In this document: piece by piece, positions 1 to 4,940 of the stretch | Layout: each line of letters starts with the position of its first letter | Position numbering within the stretch: position 1 is the stretch's first letter | Source: CANKBT01 sp038235705 | GTDB taxonomy: Bacteria; Actinomycetota; Actinomycetes; Mycobacteriales; SCTD01 | Length of the DNA: 11,808 nucleotides | Assembly (NCBI GenBank): GCA_038235705.1 | Contig: JBBSTR010000067.1 | Span: 1 to 11,808 of the forward strand | Reading direction: 5' to 3' | Program-made: the position numbers and the translations under genes | Notes under the pieces: generated by a model | Told to the model about the DNA's origin: nothing | Database searches by the model: none | Seen by the model: only the letters and a program-made list of their open reading frames with translations

Positions 1-99
1 AGACTGCGCACCTGGTTCCCGAAGTGGGGTCCGGTCGGCGCGAGCTGCGCCCGTAAGAAGGACCGGCCCGACCTGACGCTCACCGGCATGATCCGCTGA
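1..99 (+). CDS. C-terminal 32 residues of an unidentified protein (5' truncated)
   Basis: An open frame enters from the left edge in frame 1 and ends at TGA 97-99. The visible tail is basic, contains one Cys, and ends in TLTGMIR. Third codon positions are mostly G or C, as in the neighbouring genes. The fragment is too short to recognise a family, so no function is proposed. It converges on the TauE-type gene, leaving 14 nt between the two stop codons, and both stops lie in one stem-loop. Confidence 0.5.
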   Translation, partial: RLRTWFPKWGPVGASCARKKDRPDLTLTGMIR

Positions 100-123
100 C
101 CTGGTCTCCGGGATCAGGTCAGC
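95..123. terminator. Stem-loop shared by two convergent stop codons
   Basis: Perfect 9-bp arms at 95-103 (GCTGACCTG) and 115-123 (CAGGTCAGC) extend inward with G-U and Watson-Crick pairs to a loop of about 3 nt. The hairpin contains the plus-strand TGA (97-99) and the minus-strand stop (114-116). There is no U-tract on either side, so a bidirectional intrinsic terminator is only a guess based on position and stem strength. Confidence 0.4.
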
Positions 124-956
124 CCGAGGACCGCCCGGATCCCGACGTACGCGGCCACCGCCAGCAGCAGCCCGGCAAAGCTGCGGGTGAGGCTGCTCGC
201 CGGCACCCGGTCAGACACGCGCTTGCCGGCGAACGAGCCGACGATCGCAGCAACGGTGAACGGGACGATGACCGACCAGACGAAGGTGCCGTCGGTGGCA
301 CGTGCCGCCAGGGCCACGGCGCTGTTGAGGGCGATCACCAGCAGCGAGGTCCCGACCGCGACCGGCATCGTGAAGCCGAGGAGCACGACCAGGACGGGCA
401 CGATCACGAACCCACCACCGACGCCGAGGAACCCGGTCAGGAAGCCGACGCCGAGGCCCGCGACGACGAGACGGCCCTGACCGGTCCCGGCGCGGCTGCC
501 TACGGGAGCCGTACGCACCCCGCCGCCCGCAGGCTTGTCGTCCGGCAGGGGCGGGTTGTCGATCAGGGGCGCGCCGCTCGAAGGAGCGTCGAGACGCGGC
601 TCGCGGGCGCGCAGCAGCATCCCGGTGGCAGCGACGAGCATGAGCGCGGCGAACGACAGCAGCAGGACATCGGCGTCGACGTGCGCGTTCAGCCGACTGC
701 CGAGCAGGGACGCGGGGATGCCGAAGACGCCGAGCGTGGTGCCGCGAGCCCAGCGGGTGTTGCCGGCCCGGGCGTGTCCGACGCAGGCGATCGCCGAGGT
801 CACGCCGACGATGACCAGGCTGCCGGTGGTGGCCTCCTGGGCGGTCAGGCCGAGGGCGAACACCAGCGCGGGGACGGTCAAGATCGACCCGCCGCCGCCG
901 AGCGCCCCGAGGGAAAGCCCGATCAGCAGACCGAAGCCGATCGCGACCAGCATCAC
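114..956 (-). CDS. TauE/SafE-family sulfite/sulfonate exporter-like membrane protein
   Basis: This is a 280-residue integral membrane protein of the TauE/SafE (DUF81) family, whose members export anions such as sulfite, sulfoacetate or related organosulfur compounds. The two halves repeat the family layout. A glycine-rich stretch follows the first helix (LGALGGGGSILTVPALV, about residues 16-32) and its counterpart lies near residues 171-190 (TGFLGVGGGFVIVPVL). A polar, proline-rich loop of about 45 residues (about 116-160) separates the halves. Roughly eight hydrophobic segments are present. The start is GTG at 954-956 or the adjoining ATG at 951-953; no Shine-Dalgarno is clear for either. 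The gene is last in the run after GntR and rhodanese, 45 nt past the rhodanese stop. The neighbours favour sulfite or another sulfur anion as substrate, but this is inferred. Confidence 0.85.
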   Translation of the reverse strand: MMLVAIGFGLLIGLSLGALGGGGSILTVPALVFALGLTAQEATTGSLVIVGVTSAIACVGHARAGNTRWARGTTLGVFGIPASLLGSRLNAHVDADVLLLSFAALMLVAATGMLLRAREPRLDAPSSGAPLIDNPPLPDDKPAGGGVRTAPVGSRAGTGQGRLVVAGLGVGFLTGFLGVGGGFVIVPVLVVLLGFTMPVAVGTSLLVIALNSAVALAARATDGTFVWSVIVPFTVAAIVGSFAGKRVSDRVPASSLTRSFAGLLLAVAAYVGIRAVLGLT

Positions 957-1003
957 CAGGTCACGGGGTCAGCAGCAGGTCACGGATCACGGGTCAGCAG
1001 GTC
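957..1003. repeat. Imperfect short direct repeats between rhodanese and exporter genes
   Basis: CAGGTCACGG occurs at 957-966 and 976-985, a period of 19 nt. The adjoining CACGGGGTCAGCAG (962-975) recurs as CACGGGTCAGCAG at 988-1000. The repeats fill almost the entire 45-nt spacer and sit where a ribosome-binding site for the exporter would be. They could be a slippage product or a regulatory element; no known motif is recognised. Confidence 0.6.
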
Positions 1004-1334
1004 AGTGGATCTCGGCCGGCGCGGGACCGTCACCGACGACCGGCAGACCCGCCTGCACCCAGGCGAGCATGCCGCCGGTGACGTTCGTGACGTCGTGACC
1101 GGCCGCGGCGAGCGCGGCGGCGGCGACGCCGGAGCGCTTCCCGGAGCGGCAGACGGCCAGGACCGGCCGGTCGCGGGGGACGGCGCCCGGGTCGAGGTCG
1201 CCGAGCGGTGCGTGGACGGCGTGCTCGGCCCGGCCTCGCGCCCACTCGTCGGGCTCGCGCACGTCGAGCAGCAGGGCAGAGCCGTCAGCAGCACGGCGCG
1301 CCGCGTCGTTCACGTCTGTCTCGGGCTGGTTCAT
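1002..1334 (-). CDS. Single-domain rhodanese (sulfurtransferase)
   Basis: A 110-residue rhodanese domain that moves sulfane sulfur through a cysteine persulfide in the cytoplasm. The N-terminal LLLDVREPDEW (about residues 21-31) is the usual rhodanese strand and CH2A-like motif. The active-site loop is CRSGKRS with Cys62; the six-residue loop and its basic residues suit thiosulfate, glutathione persulfide or polysulfide substrates. The later GGMLAW motif (from about residue 87) is also typical. The ATG overlaps the TGA of the upstream GntR gene (ATGA at 1331-1334), and a GGAGG (1341-1345) lies 6 nt before it inside the GntR coding sequence, so translational coupling is likely. It is downstream of a persulfide dioxygenase-like gene, which fits persulfide handling. 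No signal peptide is seen. Confidence 0.92.
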   Translation of the reverse strand: MNQPETDVNDAARRAADGSALLLDVREPDEWARGRAEHAVHAPLGDLDPGAVPRDRPVLAVCRSGKRSGVAAAALAAAGHDVTNVTGGMLAWVQAGLPVVGDGPAPAEIH

Positions 1335-2161
1335 GAGGTTCCTCCGGTCAGGGGGGTCGAGGTGCGTCGGTCATGCGTCGTGGTCGAGGTCGCCAACGCC
1401 GTCGTCGTGTAGCCGCGACGGTCGAACGCGGTGGTCACCGCGAAGCGGTCGCCGCGTACGAGGGTGTGCCGCCACTCGACGGGGCGTCCGTCGGAGCAGC
1501 CGGTGCGCTCGATGCTGAGCACGGCCTGGTTCGGCGGCAGCTGCAGCAGCGCGCGCTCGGTGCGGCTGGCGATGAGCGCACGGACCCGCTCCTGCCCGCC
1601 GGTGAGCGTGATCCCGCAGTGCCGGCTCAGCTCGTCGTACAGCGCGGTGCGGGTGAAGTCGACGTCGAGCAGCGGCCGAGCGAGCGAGGCCGGCAGCCAG
1701 ACCCGGTCGATCGCGAGCGGCTCGTCGCCGGCCAGCCGCAGCCGTTCGAGGTGCACGAGCGGGGTCGACTCCTCCAGACCGAGGCGGGTGGCGACGGTGC
1801 CGTCGGCGCGCACGTCGAGAGCCCGGACGACCGAGCGCTGCACAAGGCCGTGCGCCTCGACGACGCCGAACAGGCTGGTGAGCGCGCCCAGGCGCAGCTC
1901 GACCTCGGGCACGAGCTGAGGGCGACGGCCGCGGCTGGCGGTGACGACGCCTTCGGTGCGCAGGTGCCGGAGCGCCTCCCGGACGGTGTGGCGGCTGACG
2001 CCGTACTCGCCGACCAGGGCCAGCTCGCCCGGGAAGGCGCTGGCGAAGTCGTCTGCGGCAAGCCGGGCGCGCAGGTCGTCGAGCAGCTGCTGCCACAGGG
2101 GCCGGTCCGCTCGGCGGACGAGCGGCCGCGCCACGGGGGTCGGCAGACCGGAGGAGGGCAC
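1331..2161 (-). CDS. GntR-family (HutC/UTRA-type) transcriptional regulator
   Basis: A 276-residue repressor-type protein. Residues about 20-82 form the GntR winged helix: PLWQQLLDDLRARL, then FPGELALVGEYGVSRHTVREALRHLRTEG, with the recognition helix near VSRHTVREAL. Residues about 95-250 match a UTRA ligand-binding domain (PLVHLERLRLAGDEPLAID, then FTRTALYDELSRHCGI). Two cysteines lie in the ligand domain, in RHCGI and TGCSDG. The Ser/Thr-rich tail after about residue 250 contains the ribosome-binding site of the rhodanese gene. The GTG start at 2159-2161 has no Shine-Dalgarno, but a TTGCGC/17/TACATT promoter ends 6 nt before it, which suggests a leaderless message. The shared 13-bp candidate operator covers this -10 box, so autorepression is likely. 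The effector is unknown; a sulfur compound is inferred only from neighbours. Confidence 0.88.
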   Translation of the reverse strand: MPSSGLPTPVARPLVRRADRPLWQQLLDDLRARLAADDFASAFPGELALVGEYGVSRHTVREALRHLRTEGVVTASRGRRPQLVPEVELRLGALTSLFGVVEAHGLVQRSVVRALDVRADGTVATRLGLEESTPLVHLERLRLAGDEPLAIDRVWLPASLARPLLDVDFTRTALYDELSRHCGITLTGGQERVRALIASRTERALLQLPPNQAVLSIERTGCSDGRPVEWRHTLVRGDRFAVTTAFDRRGYTTTALATSTTTHDRRTSTPLTGGTS

Positions 2162-2196
2162 CCGCTGAATGTACGGACAATCAACCCGGTGCGCAA
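2161..2196 (-). promoter_or_regulatory. Predicted leaderless promoter of the GntR gene
   Basis: Read on the minus strand, TTGCGC (2196-2191) is followed by a 17-nt spacer and TACATT (2173-2168). Six nucleotides later comes the GTG start (2161-2159). This geometry puts transcription initiation at or next to the first base of the start codon, a common actinobacterial arrangement, and explains the missing Shine-Dalgarno. Confidence 0.55.
2168..2180 (-). promoter_or_regulatory. Candidate GntR operator, copy 1 (autoregulatory)
   Basis: The minus strand reads TTGTCCGTACATT. The core TGTCCGTACA is a near-perfect dyad (TGTCC/GTACA, one mismatch) with the GT...AC ends typical of GntR sites. It covers the predicted -10 box of the GntR gene, a classic position for repression. 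The same 13 bases occur once more in the window, upstream of the persulfide dioxygenase-like gene, and I saw no third copy. Confidence 0.6.
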
Positions 2197-2203
2197 GCCC
2201 CGG

Positions 2204-2368
2204 CTAGAACGGCACCCGGTGGTCGTGCGCGCTGCGCAGGAACCCGGCCAGGACGTCCAGGCGGCGGGAGGCACGGAGGGCCCACGAGGGTGACGGCGGC
2301 GGGGACGTCGGCCGGGGACCGGTGGACGTCGAGGAAGGCGGGACGTCGGACAGGACGGCAGGGCTCAT
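2204..2368 (-). CDS. Candidate 54-residue small protein, unknown function
   Basis: ATG at 2366-2368 opens a 54-codon frame that ends with TAG at 2204-2206. About 91% of third positions are G or C, as in the real genes nearby, whereas the longer overlapping frame on this strand lacks that bias. The first half is rich in Pro, Ser and Thr (MSPAVLSDVPPSSTSTG). The second half looks like a basic amphipathic helix, ASRRLDVLAGFLRSAHDH, and the protein ends RVPF. There is no signal peptide or cysteine. The Shine-Dalgarno is weak. It lies between the MBL-rhodanese gene and GntR, in the same direction, and ends just before the GntR promoter. I do not recognise a family. Codon bias supports translation, but the Pro/Ser-rich start keeps confidence moderate. 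Confidence 0.45.
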   Translation of the reverse strand: MSPAVLSDVPPSSTSTGPRPTSPPPSPSWALRASRRLDVLAGFLRSAHDHRVPF

Positions 2369-2434
2369 GAGGATTCCCGGGCGGACGAAGGGGTGGTCGG
2401 ACTGAAGCGGGTGGGTGTCGTCCCCACGCGCAGG

Positions 2435-2527
2435 TCAGGCCGGACAGAGCCCTTCGTCGAGCTGGGCCAGGGTCATCGTGATGAGGCAGCGGCAGATCAG
2501 CTGCTCGTCGATGCAGGGCCCGGACAC
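2435..2527 (-). CDS. Candidate 30-residue cysteine-rich small protein
   Basis: GTG at 2525-2527 opens a 30-codon frame ending in TGA at 2435-2437. Cys are at positions 5, 12, 14 and 28, including a C-x-C (ICRC), and the acidic stretches CIDEQL and AQLDEGLCPA give it a soluble look. Nearly all third positions are G or C. The frame stays open upstream, adding another Cys in CNTHRV, but no in-frame start codon was found there, and no Shine-Dalgarno precedes the GTG. It begins 31 nt after the stop of the persulfide dioxygenase-like gene, in the same direction. Four cysteines in 30 residues next to persulfide enzymes suggest a thiol, persulfide or metal-binding peptide, which is speculation. No known family is recognised. 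Confidence 0.4.
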   Translation of the reverse strand: MSGPCIDEQLICRCLITMTLAQLDEGLCPA

Positions 2528-2558
2528 GCGGTGAGTGTTGCACGCCCGGCCGAAGCCC

Positions 2559-3917
2559 TCAGGCCCCGGTGACCAGACCGAGCTCCTGCGCGCACGCGAA
2601 CGCGTCGTCGACGTGCACGACGTCGCGGCCGGCCCGGTCCAGCAGGCTCGCTCCGATCGAGGCCCGGAAGCCCGACGCGCAGTGCACGAACAGCGTGCCG
2701 GACGGCAGCTCGTCGAGGCGGTCCGTCAGCTCGTCGAGCGGTACGTGCAACGAGCCCTGGATGCCTCCGTGGACCCGCTCGTCGTGGCGACGTACGTCCA
2801 GGATCCTCGCGCCCGGACGGTCCGCCATCGCGTCGGTGAGCCCGGCGAAGTCCACGACCGGGTACGAGCTGGTCGGCAGGTCCCCACCGATCTCCGCGAG
2901 CGTGCCGGTGGCGGCGCCCGCGAGACGGTCGATGCCGATCCGGACGAGCTGACGCTGGGCGTCGGCGACCTGCTCGCTGCTCTCGCCGAGCAGCGTGATC
3001 GGGGCGCCCCACGGGACGACCCAGCCGACGTACGTGGAGAACTGGTTGCCGAACGCGACGGAGACCGTGCCGACGAGGTGCCGGCCGGCGTACGCGGTGC
3101 GCTCGCGCAGGTCGACGAGCCACTCGCCGGCCCGGAGCCGTACGGCCAGCTCGGAGCGGTCGACCGGCGTGGGCGTCGACAGGTCCGGCAACCCCGGGCC
3201 GCGGGCGTTCAGCGCGTCCATGTGCACGTAGTAGGAGGGGTAGCCGGTCAGTCCCGCGACCAGCCTGTCGACGAAGGTCTGCTCGTCCTGCTCGACCAGG
3301 GCGTCGTTGACGCGGCGCTCGTGGCCGATCGTGCTCCCGCTGCCGCCGGTCGCCCCGCCGGAGGAGCAGAAGCTGCCGAAGCCGTGCGTGGGATAGACGG
3401 GGGCGTCGTCCGGGAGCAGCTCGGCGAGCCGGCGGGCCGAGCGGAACTGCTGGCGGGTCAGCTCGTCGGTGAGGTGGCTGCCCAGCAGGTCGGTGCGCCC
3501 GACGCTGCCGTAGAGCAGGCTGCCGCCGGTGAAGGCGGCCGGCGGGCCGTCACCGTCGGTCACGACGTAGGACAGGTGCGTGGCGGTGTGCCCCGGGGTC
3601 TCGACGACCAGGACGGTCATGCTGCCCGCCGTCAGCTCGTCACCGTCGGTGGCAGGGGTGCGGACGAACGTGACCGTGTCGGCGCCGGAGACGACGTAGG
3701 AGGCGCCGGTCTGCGCAGCCAGGGCGTAGCCGCCGGTCACGTAGTCGTTGTGCAGGTGGGTCTCGAGCACCAGCACCGCCGGCACCCCCAGCCGGTCCAG
3801 CACGGCGTGGACGCGGTCCACGTCGCGCTGCGGGTCCACCACCACGGCGCAGGTGCCGTCGCTGATGACATAGCTGCGGTCGCCCAGGTCCGGGGTCTCG
3901 ATCACGTCGACGCGCAT
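2559..3917 (-). CDS. MBL-fold/double-rhodanese protein, persulfide dioxygenase (ETHE1/CstB)-like
   Basis: A 452-residue fusion. Residues 1 to about 240 are a metallo-beta-lactamase fold with ETHLHNDYVTGG (His54, His56, Asp58), TPGHTATH (His110) and YPTHGFGSFC (His178). Two rhodanese domains follow. The first (about 257-345) has WGAPITLLGES where the catalytic Cys loop should be, so it is probably inactive. The second (about 360-452) has the active loop CASGFRA with Cys413. Relatives oxidise glutathione, CoA or low-molecular-weight thiol persulfides to sulfite at mononuclear iron. Two usual MBL ligands differ: HxHxDH reads HLHNDY, and the FTGD aspartate is Gly132 (FTGGSLL). The ATG at 3915-3917 is preferred over the one at 3939-3941 because AGGAG precedes it by 5 nt. 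A candidate GntR operator lies 27 nt upstream. Confidence 0.88.
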   Translation of the reverse strand: MRVDVIETPDLGDRSYVISDGTCAVVVDPQRDVDRVHAVLDRLGVPAVLVLETHLHNDYVTGGYALAAQTGASYVVSGADTVTFVRTPATDGDELTAGSMTVLVVETPGHTATHLSYVVTDGDGPPAAFTGGSLLYGSVGRTDLLGSHLTDELTRQQFRSARRLAELLPDDAPVYPTHGFGSFCSSGGATGGSGSTIGHERRVNDALVEQDEQTFVDRLVAGLTGYPSYYVHMDALNARGPGLPDLSTPTPVDRSELAVRLRAGEWLVDLRERTAYAGRHLVGTVSVAFGNQFSTYVGWVVPWGAPITLLGESSEQVADAQRQLVRIGIDRLAGAATGTLAEIGGDLPTSSYPVVDFAGLTDAMADRPGARILDVRRHDERVHGGIQGSLHVPLDELTDRLDELPSGTLFVHCASGFRASIGASLLDRAGRDVVHVDDAFACAQELGLVTGA

Positions 3918-3943
3918 GCTTGCTCCTGACGGCGGGGACATAG

Positions 3944-3956
3944 TTGTCCGTACATT
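3944..3956 (+). promoter_or_regulatory. Candidate GntR operator, copy 2 (persulfide dioxygenase promoter)
   Basis: The plus strand reads TTGTCCGTACATT, identical over 13 bases to the site before the GntR gene and in the opposite orientation relative to the gene it precedes. It lies 27-39 nt upstream of the ATG at 3917, in the gap after the globin stop codon, where the promoter core is expected. I could not assign clear -35 and -10 boxes here. Confidence 0.55.
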
Positions 3957-3961
3957 AGCCG

Positions 3962-4456
3962 TCAGGCGGTCGGCTGTGTGCGGACGACCTCAAGAAGCCG
4001 GTCGTCGGTCTCGCCCGAGAGCCGACGGTTGATCGACCACGCGATGCGGCTCGCCTGGGTCTTGGCCAGCTCCGCCTTGGGGCCGACGAACAGCTCGTCG
4101 ACCGTGGTCGTCCACAGGGTCAGCCAGCGGAAGAAGTGATCGCCCGTCAACGGCTCGACGGCGTGCAGGGCGGCGTGCACCGCCAGGGCGTTGCGCTTGT
4201 AGAGCCCGGCCCGGAACAGCGCCGTCTCCCAGAAGTCACACATGATCGGCAGGTGGGCGACCAGGTCGAGCTGGGCGATGTCGACGAAGATCGGTCCGAG
4301 CAGGGGGTCGGCGAACGCCCTGTCGTAGAACGCGACGACGAGCCGCTCGACGTCTGTCCGGTCGGCGAGGTCGCTCAGTCCCTGACGAGCATGTCCCTGA
4401 CGAGCCGGTCCCTGGTCGGCCGACCCGGCGGCGGGGGCGTGGTCCTGAGTGCTCAC
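3962..4456 (-). CDS. Truncated hemoglobin, group III-like
   Basis: A 164-residue globin whose 2/2-fold core spans about 27-155. The family pattern is visible: FYDRAFADPLLGPIF (Tyr44 at the B10 position), HLPIMCDFW (His68 at E7, Trp76), the proximal His94 in ALAVHAALH, then FFRWLTLW in helix G. The spacing matches Campylobacter Ctb-type group III proteins, which bind O2 or NO and act in oxygen or nitrosative-stress chemistry. About 26 N-terminal residues are extra and contain a short repeat (ARQG twice). The start is GTG at 4454-4456 with no Shine-Dalgarno; TAAACT (4468-4463) ends 6 nt upstream, so the mRNA may be leaderless. It is the first gene of the leftward sulfur run, 44 nt before the MBL-rhodanese start, so it may share transcription with it. 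Confidence 0.85.
   Translation of the reverse strand: MSTQDHAPAAGSADQGPARQGHARQGLSDLADRTDVERLVVAFYDRAFADPLLGPIFVDIAQLDLVAHLPIMCDFWETALFRAGLYKRNALAVHAALHAVEPLTGDHFFRWLTLWTTTVDELFVGPKAELAKTQASRIAWSINRRLSGETDDRLLEVVRTQPTA
4378..4414. repeat. 15-nt in-frame tandem repeat in the globin 5' end
   Basis: GTCCCTGACGAGC occurs at 4378-4390 and 4393-4405, with a shortened third copy GTCCCTG at 4408-4414; the period is 15 nt. The repeat keeps the reading frame and encodes the repeated ARQG in the N-terminal extension ahead of the globin fold. This looks like slippage expansion of a disordered leader. Confidence 0.7.
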
Positions 4457-4468
4457 GGTCCGAGTTTA
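4456..4468 (-). promoter_or_regulatory. Predicted leaderless -10 of the globin gene
   Basis: On the minus strand TAAACT (4468-4463) is followed by 6 nt and the GTG start (4456). The same 6-nt distance separates the -10 and GTG of the GntR gene. No good -35 is seen; the AT-rich tract at about 4487-4494 lies at roughly the right distance. Confidence 0.4.
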
Positions 4469-4478
4469 CAGGACAGAC

Positions 4479-4500
4479 GTCCGGCCAAATAAAACCGGAC
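4479..4500. promoter_or_regulatory. Inverted repeat in the globin/ArsR divergent control region
   Basis: GTCCGG (4479-4484) and CCGGAC (4495-4500) are perfect arms around a 10-nt AT-rich centre. The element falls across the expected -35 region of the globin gene. It could be a regulator binding site; its protein is unknown. Confidence 0.4.
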
Positions 4501-4516
4501 TAGGCACTCTGACTGT

Positions 4517-4545
4517 TTGATCACTTGACCAGACTGTCAAATTAT
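4517..4545 (+). promoter_or_regulatory. Predicted arsR-sulP promoter with internal dyad operator
   Basis: TTGATC (4517-4522), a 17-nt spacer and AATTAT (4540-4545) form a plausible sigma-70-type promoter, with initiation expected near 4552, about 8 nt before the ATG. Inside it, TTGAC-N6-GTCAA (4525-4540) is a perfect 5-bp-arm dyad filling the spacer, the usual place for an ArsR-family autorepressor. A looser TTTGA/TCAAA pair (4516-4520, 4537-4541) surrounds it. Confidence 0.55.
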
Positions 4546-4559
4546 GGTTCAGTCCCGGT

Positions 4560-4940
4560 ATGCCTTTTTCCTCCGGCCGCCCTCTCGCCGAGGCGAAGGC
4601 CGAGCTGTTCAAAGCGCTGGCGCACCCGGTCCGGGTGCGCGTGCTGGAGCTGCTCGCCGGGGGCGATCTGACGATGGGCGAGCTCGCCGAACGCACCGGG
4701 TTCGAGCCGTCGCACCTGTCCCAGCACGTGACGCAGCTGCGCCGGGCCGGGATCGTCGACAGCCGCCGCGTCCGGACGACCGTGCTCTGCACGCTGCGTG
4801 ACCCGCAGACCGCGGAGCTGCTTGCGGTCGCCCTTCAGCTGATCGGCAACAACCTCAGGCACGCGCAGGTCCTGCTGGGCGCGCTGGAAGGCGCCGACGA
4901 CGCCGACACCCTCGCGGGCGCCGACCGGCCGTCCGCGTGA
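4560..4940 (+). CDS. ArsR/SmtB-family transcriptional repressor
   Basis: A 126-residue winged-helix repressor. The opening helix ELFKALAHPVRVRVLELL (about 15-32) is the family hallmark. The recognition helix is EPSHLSQHVTQLRRAGIV (about 49-66), followed by the wing SRRVRTTVLCTL and a C-terminal dimer helix. The ELCVCD metal site of alpha3 is absent and the only cysteine is Cys77, so neither ArsR-type metal sensing nor the two-Cys persulfide switch of SqrR/BigR is supported; the signal is unknown. The ATG start has no Shine-Dalgarno and sits about 8 nt after the predicted transcription start. The stop overlaps the GTG of the SulP gene (GTGA, 4937-4940), so the repressor probably controls the transporter in a two-gene operon. 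Confidence 0.9.
   Translation: MPFSSGRPLAEAKAELFKALAHPVRVRVLELLAGGDLTMGELAERTGFEPSHLSQHVTQLRRAGIVDSRRVRTTVLCTLRDPQTAELLAVALQLIGNNLRHAQVLLGALEGADDADTLAGADRPSA

Noticed and set aside
2181..2543. 120-codon minus-strand frame in the gap between MBL-rhodanese and GntR
   Set aside because: Its third-position GC is low for this genome and it is Pro/Arg-rich; the two shorter frames at 2435-2527 and 2204-2368 carry the expected codon bias instead.
2535..3929. 464-codon open frame on the plus strand opposite the MBL-rhodanese gene
   Set aside because: Antisense shadow, rich in Arg, Gly, Val and Ala; the opposite strand holds clear MBL and rhodanese motifs.
4560..4940. ArsR as a SqrR/BigR-type dithiol persulfide sensor
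   Set aside because: That switch needs two cysteines and only Cys77 is present.
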